This document shows positions 26,387 through 34,129 of a stretch of DNA of 64,000 nt, one piece after another; position 1 is the first letter of the stretch; each line of letters opens with the position of its first letter. A model generated the notes under the pieces. That model was not told where the DNA came from. It ran no database searches and saw nothing but the letters and a program-made list of their open reading frames with translations. The translations under genes were made by a program, and so were the position numbers. Source of the stretch: Bacteroidales bacterium (GTDB lineage Bacteria; Bacteroidota; Bacteroidia; Bacteroidales; UBA932); assembly GCA_017399865.1 (NCBI GenBank), contig JAFQAT010000073.1, positions 1-64,000 on the forward strand, read 5' to 3'.

Positions 26387-27407
26387 ATTGATAGAAGAAC
26401 CAGTAGGTCTTGCCGTATTTCTTCTGCATAGGCTCCATCGCCCCCTGGTTGAAGTTTACCATGTCATTATAATCTGAAAAATCCTGAAGCACCTCCTGTG
26501 GAATGGCGAAATGGGCCAGATTCTGAGAAGTAATGGCATTACGCTGCGCCAGGAAGATCAGCACAGCCTCGTCATATAGGCGCGACCTGTCCCGCGACGG
26601 GTCGTAGTCTTCGATGAAGTGTTCAAGGTCCTTTATTACGATATCAAGGCAGAGAAGGTACTGTCTTGCAAGAGCGTTGTCAGGATTGGACGCAAGGAGA
26701 TTCTTAAGGACACCTCTGTAATCGGAAGGGTTGTGCACCATATCGGTCTTGGGCGCAAGGCGTCTCAGACCGTCCATACAGTCCTTCACAGCTTTTGATT
26801 CCCGGCCAGGCAGCCTGTCTGAGACCCATTCCGAACATCCCTCCTCCTTTGAAAGCAGACGAAGGTACTTCCTCGCGGCTTCATCCTGGCCGTTTACCAT
26901 ATTGATCTCTGCCAGACGCTTCAGGTAAGGCACTCCGAAATGCTCCGGTGAGAATATCTGGGCAAGCATTGCACTATGTTCAGCCATAGTCATTTCTCCA
27001 AGCCTGAACCAGACTTCAGACGATGCCGCTATCCTCAACTGTCCCGAGGTTTCACCCACAGGAAGAAAGAGTCCCCTTTCGAAAGGCTGATAATAATACA
27101 TGAGACTGTCTGCCAGATGGCCTTCCATCGCCATGGCAAGGTTATGATAATAAGCGAAAAGATCTGATGTACGCGAACCGGCGGTCAGATCAGCGACCTT
27201 GTCCCAATTGCCTTCAACGGCTTCCAGTATCGCTCCGAAGATACAGTTCATGTCATCCCGCGGCTCGCCGTACATGGCTGCCATCCGAGCATCGTCAAGA
27301 TGGTGGGCATGCTGCCACATCAGACGATAATCAGGTTCATCCTGCCCGCAGGAAGCAAGCAGAATCAATAACGGCAGTATACGAAAAAACATGTTTGGTC
27401 TCATCAT
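26364..27407 (-). CDS. Lipid-anchored soluble domain of the DUF6057-type partner (module 2)
   Basis: From the ATG at 27407 it is 347 residues, with lipoprotein signal LLASCGQDEPD (the longer ORF needs a TTG). It lacks the block of membrane segments found in DUF6057-type proteins but matches their soluble part: NWDKVADL, YHNLAMAMEGHLADS, VWFRLGEM, LAEINMVNGQDEAARKYLRLL and the C-terminal KKYGKTYWFFYQY. It occupies the partner's place immediately upstream of a haem-c propeller gene and overlaps it by 23 bp. The acidic residues after the Cys could act as a surface-export signal. It shows that this domain works outside the cytoplasm. Confidence 0.75.
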   Translation of the reverse strand: MMRPNMFFRILPLLILLASCGQDEPDYRLMWQHAHHLDDARMAAMYGEPRDDMNCIFGAILEAVEGNWDKVADLTAGSRTSDLFAYYHNLAMAMEGHLADSLMYYYQPFERGLFLPVGETSGQLRIAASSEVWFRLGEMTMAEHSAMLAQIFSPEHFGVPYLKRLAEINMVNGQDEAARKYLRLLSKEEGCSEWVSDRLPGRESKAVKDCMDGLRRLAPKTDMVHNPSDYRGVLKNLLASNPDNALARQYLLCLDIVIKDLEHFIEDYDPSRDRSRLYDEAVLIFLAQRNAITSQNLAHFAIPQEVLQDFSDYNDMVNFNQGAMEPMQKKYGKTYWFFYQYAKRNVK

Positions 27408-27422
27408 GAGAGCATCTTTTTG

Positions 27423-27430
27423 CAAAGATA
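27423..27430 (-). promoter_or_regulatory. Possible promoter -7 element of module 2
   Basis: The minus strand reads TATCTTTG (TAnnTTTG) 16 bp before the lipoprotein ATG at 27407. The leader would be very short and no -33 TTTG is evident. Confidence 0.4.
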
Positions 27431-27494
27431 TTCAATAACTCCGGAAAAATCTAACGAATGATGGTAAATACACATTACAACCGAAAATCTTTTA

Positions 27495-27502
27495 TAACTT
27501 TG
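27495..27502 (+). promoter_or_regulatory. Probable promoter -7 element of the DUF1016 gene
   Basis: TAACTTTG fits TAnnTTTG and lies 32 bp before the ATG at 27534. No clean -33 is seen; the upstream ACATTACAA region is AT-rich. Confidence 0.5.
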
Positions 27503-27533
27503 CCTAAGGTTTAAGCATTAGAGAGGCAAGACC

Positions 27534-28562
27534 ATGGAGAATTTAACCGTTTCAAGAACATTAAACGAAGATGAGTATAACGAATTACTGCGACAAACTG
27601 TCGCAGTAATCGAGACATACCGATTTCAAACAGCAAAGCACCTGAACACAGCCGCGATGTCTTCCTATTGGGAAATAGGTAAATTACTGGAAGGAAAGAA
27701 AATTGAAGGCAAGCACGGTGATGGTGTTGTCAAAAGGTTGTCTGTTGATTTAAAATCTAAATATCCCGATATGGGCTTATCTCCAAGAAACCTTTGGGAT
27801 ATGAAGAAGTTTTATCTCCGTTATAATGAAGGGGATACAAAACTGCGACAGTCTGTCGCAGTTTTGCCGTGGAGTCATAATCTGCTTCTGATGAGCTATA
27901 ACTTGTCTCCCGAACATATCGTATTTTATGCCAGCGAAATTGTTTCTAAAGGTTGGTCACGTGATATGTTGCGTCATGCACTTAAATCTGAGTACCATCT
28001 TTCAATACAAGCGGTAGAGAAATCCAACAACTTTAGTTCAACATTGCCGGTTCAGCAAGCCGATTATGCAAATGAAGTATTCCGTAGCAGTTATAATCTC
28101 GGATTCATTAATGCTGTTGAGCCTTTGAAGGAATTGGAGTTGGAGCGTCGCCTTATACAGAAAATCACAACCTTTATAATGGAATTGGGCAGCGGCTTCA
28201 GTTTTATCGGCAATCAGCATACATTGATCTGCAACGACAAGGAGTATCGTGTCGATTTACTCTTTTTCCATCGCCGACTTCGCTCTATGGTTGCTATTGA
28301 ATTGAAGATTGGTGAATTCAGGCCCGAATATGTAGGTAAGATGAATTTTTATCTTTCACTTTTAGATAATCTTGAAAAAGCTCCCGATGAAAATCCGTCT
28401 ATCGGTATCATCCTATGTGCAGAGAAAGACCATTTGGAGGTAGAACTGGCTCTGCAAGATGTAAACAAGCCAATTGGAGTTGCCGAATATCAATACTTGA
28501 TCCCGAAGAATAAGTTACAGGAATTAGTCGCCAATGAAATGAAAATTTCAAATAACGATTAA
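27534..28562 (+). CDS. DUF1016 (YhcG-like) PDDEXK nuclease-family protein
   Basis: A 342-residue protein with the N-terminal DUF1016 helical domain (SYWEIGKLLEGKK, LSPRNLWDMKKFYLRY, WSHNLLLM) and a C-terminal PDDEXK-like nuclease fold. YRVDLLFFHRRL supplies the Asp and AIELKIGEF the Glu-x-Lys, followed by PEYVGKMNFYL. The family is found near restriction and mobile loci, and its exact role is unsettled. The gene is visibly more AT-rich than its neighbours and lies between two diverging propeller modules, suggesting acquisition. Two perfect intragenic palindromes encode LRQTVAV and LRQSVAV. It is 31 bp upstream of the next DUF6057 gene, which may be transcribed with it. Confidence 0.88.
   Translation: MENLTVSRTLNEDEYNELLRQTVAVIETYRFQTAKHLNTAAMSSYWEIGKLLEGKKIEGKHGDGVVKRLSVDLKSKYPDMGLSPRNLWDMKKFYLRYNEGDTKLRQSVAVLPWSHNLLLMSYNLSPEHIVFYASEIVSKGWSRDMLRHALKSEYHLSIQAVEKSNNFSSTLPVQQADYANEVFRSSYNLGFINAVEPLKELELERRLIQKITTFIMELGSGFSFIGNQHTLICNDKEYRVDLLFFHRRLRSMVAIELKIGEFRPEYVGKMNFYLSLLDNLEKAPDENPSIGIILCAEKDHLEVELALQDVNKPIGVAEYQYLIPKNKLQELVANEMKISNND
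27584..27610. repeat. Intragenic perfect palindrome, copy 1
   Basis: Two perfect 12 bp arms (27584-27595 and 27599-27610; ATTACTGCGACA) flank a 3 nt spacer. It lies inside the DUF1016 coding sequence and is read in frame as LLRQTVAVI. It shares the 21 bp core ACTGCGACA-NNN-TGTCGCAGT with copy 2, in the same reading frame. Confidence 0.9.
27839..27865. repeat. Intragenic perfect palindrome, copy 2
   Basis: Two perfect 12 bp arms (27839-27850 and 27854-27865; AAAACTGCGACA) flank a 3 nt spacer. It is read in frame as KLRQSVAVL, 255 bp after copy 1, so both insert the same peptide in the same frame. Confidence 0.9.
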
Positions 28563-28593
28563 TACGAATATAACGAAATACCCCAATTTTCCA

Positions 28594-30321
28594 ATGAACA
28601 GAAGACAGACAATCATATGTTCAGGCCTGTCAGCGGCATTTCTGCTGCTGGTCTTTGCATTCTTCAACTTCATTTATCCTTATCATATCCACTATCAGGA
28701 ACAGATGCAGATGTTCCGTTTCGGAGCGGATTATTTCCGTGAAAGCATTGCTGTTCCGGGAGGTTTAGGCGACTGGGCCGGAGGCTTCCTCGTACAGTTC
28801 TTCTATTACGCTCCGGCAGGCGCCCTCATCATTTCCATACTGCTGGGACTGATGCAGCTGCTTACCTGGAAAAACATGGAGAAGGGATCTTTCGCCGCCT
28901 ATCCGCTGAGCTTCTTGCCGCCGGCCGCGATGTTCCTCTTCCTATGTGACGAGAACGCGCTCATAACCGCTGCTGTCGCAATCATCGCATCCCTGGCCCT
29001 GTCCATGGCACTGATGAAGATACGGAAGGCCGGTATCAGAAGCATCATAGCCATTCTCCTCATGCCGGCTATGTACATGCTATTCGGAAGCATCAGCATA
29101 CTTGTACCTGCCGTTATGGCGGTCAGGGCTTTCCTGCGCAAGGAAAACATGAAGGTCGCGGCAGCTTTCGCCTTCGCCGCCCTGATGATGGCAGCTGAAC
29201 TTCCTCTGATAGCGCGCGAATACAGTCCGTACCCTCTTGACAGACTGTATTTCGGAGTCCATTACCACCGCTACCACAACGCCATCCCTATGCTTGCATG
29301 GATATCCGTGCTTCTCGTTCCGGCAGCAGTCGCCATCGCTCCGCTCTTCAGGAAGGACAGGATGGCAGCCCTGAGCCTGGCAGTAGCCATCCTGCCTGCC
29401 GCATGCCTTGCCCCGACATTCACCGACATGGACAAGGAAAGACTGTTCGGCTACGACTTCATGGCCCGGATGGGACAATGGAACAAGATACTCGCGACCT
29501 CAGACAGACACGCTCCCGATTCCCCTATCGCTGTGGAATGTACGAATCTTGCGCTCGCAAAGACCGGACATCTGGCCAGCGACATGTTCGCATTCTTCCA
29601 GAACGGTCCTGCAGGCCTGCTTCCGGAATTCACAAGGGACCATTTCTCACCTGTACCGACAGGAACGGTCTACTATCACCTGGGCATGGTAAATACTGCC
29701 CAGACATTCTTCTTCGAAGCCCAGGAAGGCATTCCGGATTTCCAGAAAAGCGCCAGACTTTCGCAGGCCCTGGCAAAGACCAACCTTATAAACGGAGACT
29801 ACGAAGTCGCAAGAAAATACGTCAACGCGCTCAAGCAGACCCTTTTCTACAGGAAATGGGCAAAGGATACCGAAAAGCTGCTGGACAATCCCGGACAGAT
29901 AAATTCCGTACCGGAATATGCCTGGATGCGTTCAGTCAGAATGAAGGAGCACGACATCATGTTCAGCCAGGAGGAGCTGGATTCGATGCTCGGCCTGCTC
30001 TACGTTGAAAACGACACGAACACAATGGCGATGGACTATCTGCTCGCATGGTGCCTGCTTCGCAAGGACCTGCCGCGCTTCTTTGAATGCCACCAGCTTC
30101 TGAAGACAGGATATGATGCCCGCCATTATCAGGAAGCTGTCGTCCTTTACTGGGCCCTTACCCACGACGGACCGGAAGGCATGCCTGACTTCATATCAAG
30201 AAAGACCGCTGCAAGCTTCACGAAGTTCATCACTGCCCTTCAGAGCGGCAGGAATGAGGCAAGCATGCAGAAGGAATTCGGAAACACATACTGGTTCTAC
30301 TATCACTATCGCTTCAAATGA
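28594..30321 (+). CDS. DUF6057-type membrane protein, full length (module 3, part B)
   Basis: At 575 residues, the longest copy in the window. About eight hydrophobic segments cover residues 8-280, with the signature PGGLGDWAGGFLVQFFYYAP after the first. The helical TPR-like domain follows (WNKILATSDRH, NGDYEVARKYVNAL, LFYRKWAKDT), as does a C-terminal extension ending FGNTYWFYYHYRF. The stop overlaps the ATG of the haem-c propeller gene (ATGA). Unlike the other copies it is on the plus strand, 31 bp after the DUF1016 gene; no separate promoter was seen in that gap. Function unknown; a membrane partner of the propeller lipoprotein is inferred from constant gene pairing. Confidence 0.78.
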   Translation: MNRRQTIICSGLSAAFLLLVFAFFNFIYPYHIHYQEQMQMFRFGADYFRESIAVPGGLGDWAGGFLVQFFYYAPAGALIISILLGLMQLLTWKNMEKGSFAAYPLSFLPPAAMFLFLCDENALITAAVAIIASLALSMALMKIRKAGIRSIIAILLMPAMYMLFGSISILVPAVMAVRAFLRKENMKVAAAFAFAALMMAAELPLIAREYSPYPLDRLYFGVHYHRYHNAIPMLAWISVLLVPAAVAIAPLFRKDRMAALSLAVAILPAACLAPTFTDMDKERLFGYDFMARMGQWNKILATSDRHAPDSPIAVECTNLALAKTGHLASDMFAFFQNGPAGLLPEFTRDHFSPVPTGTVYYHLGMVNTAQTFFFEAQEGIPDFQKSARLSQALAKTNLINGDYEVARKYVNALKQTLFYRKWAKDTEKLLDNPGQINSVPEYAWMRSVRMKEHDIMFSQEELDSMLGLLYVENDTNTMAMDYLLAWCLLRKDLPRFFECHQLLKTGYDARHYQEAVVLYWALTHDGPEGMPDFISRKTAASFTKFITALQSGRNEASMQKEFGNTYWFYYHYRFK

Positions 30322-31751
30322 TGAAAAGACTTGCATATATATTGATGAGCATCCTGATGCTCGGTTCATGCTACAGGTTCGATCCGGCCGAGGCCCGTTA
30401 TACAGACGGGCCGATCTGGCCGGACTATATGGACGTGACTGTTCCTGTGGGAATCGCACCGCTCAACTTCTGCTACACGGCCGAAGACGGCCCGGTACCG
30501 GTCACCACCTTCATCCACGGAGAGACGAGCATCTCCATCAAAGGACGGGAGGTCGTCTGGAAGGACAAGGAATGGAAGAAGCTTCTGAAAGCCGCTAAGG
30601 GAGGCGACATAACCGTCAGGAGCAGCGTGCTTCCCGACGAGTGGACCATCCATGTGTCTGAAGACGGGATCGACTATGGAATCAACTACCGTCTCATTGC
30701 CCCCGGTTATGAAGTCTACAGCAAGATGGGCATATATGAAAGAGATCTGTCAAGCTACAAGGAGAGGGCTCTTATCGAAAACACCCAGTTTGACGGATGC
30801 GTGAACTGCCATGCCTACAACAGAGGCAACCCTGCGGACTACAGCCTCCATATCAGAGGTGCCCACGGCGCCACCCTCCTCAACATTGAAGGAGAAATGG
30901 CGGCATACAACACAAAGACCGACAGCACCCTGGGCTTCTGCGTATATCCGTACTGGCATCCTGAGGGAGAGTACATAGCATATTCTTCAAACAACACCCG
31001 TCAGGGCTTCCACGTCCTTCCGGACAAGCTGATCGAGGTTTTCGACCTTGACTCCGACCTGCAGGTCTATGACATCAGGAGCAACAGCCTCATAACATCT
31101 GCCTCCATCAAGAAGAAGGACGTATGGGAAACCTTCCCTGCCTTCTCCGCAGACGGAAAGACCCTGTACTTCTGTGCAGCGACGCCAAGACCTATCCCTT
31201 CTGAAACGGATCAGATCAGATACAACCTCTGCAGCGTGGACTTCGATCCGGCAACCGGAGCCATCGGTTCACAGATAGACACATTGATATTCGCAGAGGG
31301 CATGGGCAAGAGCGTATCATTCCCGAAGCCATCATATGACGGCAGGTTCCTTGTCTATACGCTTTCCGACTACGGAAACTTCAGCATCTGGCATCACGAA
31401 GCCGACCTTTGGATAATGGATCTGGCGACGGGGGAATCGCGTCCGATGTCCCTCGCGAACAGCGGAGACACCGAATCGTACCACAGCTGGTCTTCGAACA
31501 GCCGCTGGATGATGTTCAGCAGCCGCAGGGATGACGGTCTGTATACCCGCCTGTTCTTCACGCATATAGATGAGAACGGACAGGAGGCCAAACCGTTCAT
31601 GCTTCCTCAGAAGCATCCTCTGCACTACTACAACTACCTGAACAGGTCCTACAACGTACCGGAGTTCGTTACAGGACCTGTAGATCTGGACAGGGTGAAA
31701 GCCGAAAAGCTGATAAACTCCCCTGAGCGTATCCAGTTCGGCATCAGATAG
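30318..31751 (+). CDS. Haem-c beta-propeller lipoprotein (module 3, part A)
   Basis: A 477-residue lipoprotein (signal MLGSCYR). It has the signature IWPDYMDVTVPVGIAPLNF at about 33-51, haem-c motif CVNCH at 161-165 and His178 in LHIRG, 13 residues on. The propeller blades include YWHPEGEYIAYSSNNT, FSADGKTLYFCAAT, FSIWHHEADLWIMDL and YHSWSSNSRWMMFSSRR. It is coupled to the upstream DUF6057 gene by an ATGA overlap. The 3' end overlaps the convergent DUF308 gene by 8 bp, so the two transcripts meet tail to tail. No terminator hairpin is visible. Confidence 0.8.
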   Translation: MMKRLAYILMSILMLGSCYRFDPAEARYTDGPIWPDYMDVTVPVGIAPLNFCYTAEDGPVPVTTFIHGETSISIKGREVVWKDKEWKKLLKAAKGGDITVRSSVLPDEWTIHVSEDGIDYGINYRLIAPGYEVYSKMGIYERDLSSYKERALIENTQFDGCVNCHAYNRGNPADYSLHIRGAHGATLLNIEGEMAAYNTKTDSTLGFCVYPYWHPEGEYIAYSSNNTRQGFHVLPDKLIEVFDLDSDLQVYDIRSNSLITSASIKKKDVWETFPAFSADGKTLYFCAATPRPIPSETDQIRYNLCSVDFDPATGAIGSQIDTLIFAEGMGKSVSFPKPSYDGRFLVYTLSDYGNFSIWHHEADLWIMDLATGESRPMSLANSGDTESYHSWSSNSRWMMFSSRRDDGLYTRLFFTHIDENGQEAKPFMLPQKHPLHYYNYLNRSYNVPEFVTGPVDLDRVKAEKLINSPERIQFGIR

Positions 31752-32322
31752 TCTTGTCGATATTCCTGAACACTCCGGCAACCCAGCAAAGAAGGAATCC
31801 GAAAACGATCAGGCCTACTCCCGAGAGGACCACTACAGCGGCTATGCCTGCGCTGAAAGGGTTTACCAGGACTATGAAAGACAATACGAGGAGGAGAACG
31901 CCTCCGAGGATTGTCCATCCGGAGCCCTTTACCCGGAAAGTCTCCATATCTCCTCCGAAAGCTATCATCATGAACGAATGGTACATCATCCAGATGCCGA
32001 GCATGATGGGGAGAAGAGCCATGGTGACAGCAGGATATATGCAGAGAAGAAGTCCCAGTAAAAGGTCTATCATTCCTCCCACCAGCATATAGCCTCGCAT
32101 GGCAAGATAGTTTCCGCTCGTGGATGCTATGATAAGCTGGGCTGCTCCCACAAGAAGCATAAGGATTCCTGCAAGTATGCTCAATGTAACATAGCTCTGC
32201 AGAGGGAATACGAATACTGCGATGCCTAAGGCGACACACAGGACGCCGGCCAGCATCATGAGCCACCAGTGCTGGACCGCACGGCCGGCTCTTTCTGTCA
32301 AGTTCTCAAAATGACGTTTCAT
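31744..32322 (-). CDS. DUF308 / HdeD-like inner membrane protein
   Basis: A 192-residue protein with six hydrophobic segments in three hairpins, starting WWLMMLAGVLCVALGIAVFVFP. The LGIxxxxxP, GxxxLLxG and GLLLCIYP patterns are typical of DUF308/HdeD membrane proteins; HdeD is linked to acid resistance in Escherichia coli, but most Bacteroidota members are uncharacterised. It is convergent with the module 3 propeller gene (8 bp overlap) and 89 bp upstream of the GH35 stop codon. Nothing links it functionally to glycan use, so it may be a bystander gene. Confidence 0.8.
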   Translation of the reverse strand: MKRHFENLTERAGRAVQHWWLMMLAGVLCVALGIAVFVFPLQSYVTLSILAGILMLLVGAAQLIIASTSGNYLAMRGYMLVGGMIDLLLGLLLCIYPAVTMALLPIMLGIWMMYHSFMMIAFGGDMETFRVKGSGWTILGGVLLLVLSFIVLVNPFSAGIAAVVVLSGVGLIVFGFLLCWVAGVFRNIDKTI

Positions 32323-32351
32323 GGTACTAATAATTAATCAGCACCATGAAA
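32317..32351. repeat. Inverted repeat across the DUF308 start codon
   Basis: TTTCATGGT (32317-32325) and ACCATGAAA (32343-32351) form a perfect 9 bp inverted repeat with a 17 bp AT-rich spacer that covers the ATG of the DUF308 gene. It could be an operator or a leader hairpin; chance is possible. Confidence 0.4.
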
Positions 32352-32384
32352 TGTCAATTATCATGCCCCTTACATCCTGCCCCC

Positions 32385-32411
32385 TGTCATCCTGAGCGAA
32401 GCGAAGGATCT
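32385..32411. repeat. Interspersed repeat (PERSEGS type), copy 1
   Basis: A 27 bp unit beginning TGTCATCCTGAGCGAAGCGA, in the gap between the GH35 stop (32412) and the DUF308 gene. It is an exact inverted copy of 37921-37947. Its right end abuts the GH35 stop codon. Confidence 0.85.
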
Positions 32412-34127
32412 CTACCTGTATCTGTAGAGTCTGACATGGAGAACCTTATAGTCTCCCACAGAGATGCGCACATGCCTTCCCTGATGGTCCTGGTCACCGT
32501 TCAGGCGGCGCAGGTATTCGAACGAGCCGTCAGGCAGGACATTGACCTCGTCGCAGAAACCAATGCCGCAACGCTCGGCTGTCCATGAAGGGGATTCCTC
32601 GGCTTCGCCCTGTGCGCTCGAGCCGGCAGCGGCGAAACCGTCTTCTCCAAGGGCTTTCGCTGCCGACTGGCGAGCCTTTTCCGCCACAGTAGCGAACTCC
32701 ACGACTATGCCGTTTCCTGCGACGATGTACTCATCCTGTGCAAGGCGGATGATGATTCCTCCACCTTCAGGCCATACGCTTCCATCGGTCGCACGCGGAT
32801 CCCATGGCAATGTGAAATTGTGGCGGCAAGTCAATGTCAGGTCACCGTCGGTGATGATGCGCTCCTTGTCATTCTGATCGAAGAGAAGTCCCCACATAGC
32901 ATCCTTCCCCTGCCACTTCGCAACCAGCGGCATCATCTCACGAAGCTTCTCATAGCCTTCTACGAAAGGTGTCCCCTGCTCTGCCGATCCGTCCTCTATC
33001 GCGAACGGGCTGATTCCTATGGCATCATGCTCTCCAAGGACATAGAATGCCCTGACACCGTTGTTCTGCATATGCTTTGTCTCCGGGATGAAAAGCGGGT
33101 TGTTATGGAGATGATACTGAGCGACCCATCCCTTGAAGCCGTTATCATAGAGGTCAGGAGATATGAAGTCGAGCGAAGGAGCTGCCGCATGCCATATGTC
33201 TATCAGATGGGCAAGAGGGCCGGCAGACGGGTATTCGCCCGGCTTGCGTCCGCGGCTGTTCATGGCCGCGTTGACGTAAAGAGGGACATCATAGATCTCA
33301 CGAGCAGACTGTGCCATGCGCTCTACGTATCCTGCATAATGCCAGGCCATGAAGATCTCGTCAGTATATATTCCCTCTCCGAACACATCAGTCCATGTAC
33401 CTTTGGTCTTCGCACCGTTTGCCTCCCACTTCTCCTTCATGTAAGGATGGAGTTCCTTCTTATGTTTGCGAAGGAAGGAAGTCAGTTCCTGGGGCACTGG
33501 AGCATTGAATAATCTGTCCGCTTCCGGAGAATGGTCGCGGGCATCCTCAAGCATGCCGATCTCATTCTCGATCTGGACCATTATCACAGTCCCATGATCC
33601 TTGTCAGCTTCAGCGATATGGCCGAGCCAGGCCTTGAAGGCCCTGTTATCGGCCTGGAACACATTCTCTGAAAATGCACTTGCAATCTCCAGAGGCTTGC
33701 CTTCTTTCGTATAAGCCCTAGGATACTTCTTGAAATCCTTCTTGAACCATAGCGGAGCATAGCAGCTCATCGAGTTCTTCCATGCGCCGAACCACAGGAA
33801 GACGACCTTGAGACCGTTCCTGCGCGCTTCCTCCAGAACCTTGTCGGTAAGGGAGAAGTCGAATGATCCTTCTACCGGCTCAAGAAGATCCCAGTAAGCC
33901 GGAACCAGAACGGTATTCAGGCCCATCCTGCGCAGCTTGTCGAAATTCGCCTCTATGTCGGAAGCACATGCTGCCGAGGAATTGCCAAGCTCTCCTCCGA
34001 GCACGATGAACGGTTTCCCGTCCACCATGAGCTGGACGGCATCACCCTGGCTGCGCAGAGACGATTTCTGCGCAGAAGCTCCTGCCGTAACCAGCAGGAG
34101 CATTATCATCAGAAAGTAATTCTTCAT
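32412..34127 (-). CDS. GH35 beta-galactosidase with DUF5597-like C-terminus
   Basis: A 571-residue exo-enzyme with a type I signal peptide (TAGASAQ) and no lipobox, so probably soluble periplasmic. The GH35 barrel has the acid/base Glu in MVQIENEIG (about 189) and the nucleophile Glu in LFIPETKH (about 349). The C-terminal beta domain and overall size match the GH35/DUF5597 group that includes the Cellvibrio japonicus xyloglucan beta-galactosidase Bgl35A. It starts 3 bp after the GH10 stop codon and is the last gene of the operon beginning at 47754. Removal of galactose from xyloglucan-type side chains is inferred. Confidence 0.88.
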   Translation of the reverse strand: MKNYFLMIMLLLVTAGASAQKSSLRSQGDAVQLMVDGKPFIVLGGELGNSSAACASDIEANFDKLRRMGLNTVLVPAYWDLLEPVEGSFDFSLTDKVLEEARRNGLKVVFLWFGAWKNSMSCYAPLWFKKDFKKYPRAYTKEGKPLEIASAFSENVFQADNRAFKAWLGHIAEADKDHGTVIMVQIENEIGMLEDARDHSPEADRLFNAPVPQELTSFLRKHKKELHPYMKEKWEANGAKTKGTWTDVFGEGIYTDEIFMAWHYAGYVERMAQSAREIYDVPLYVNAAMNSRGRKPGEYPSAGPLAHLIDIWHAAAPSLDFISPDLYDNGFKGWVAQYHLHNNPLFIPETKHMQNNGVRAFYVLGEHDAIGISPFAIEDGSAEQGTPFVEGYEKLREMMPLVAKWQGKDAMWGLLFDQNDKERIITDGDLTLTCRHNFTLPWDPRATDGSVWPEGGGIIIRLAQDEYIVAGNGIVVEFATVAEKARQSAAKALGEDGFAAAGSSAQGEAEESPSWTAERCGIGFCDEVNVLPDGSFEYLRRLNGDQDHQGRHVRISVGDYKVLHVRLYRYR

Positions 34128-34129
34128 TT

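Noticed and set aside
32346..32588. Plus-strand ORF of 80 codons containing HPERSEGSL.
   Set aside because: It is the interspersed repeat read into the antisense of GH35; no other coding evidence.
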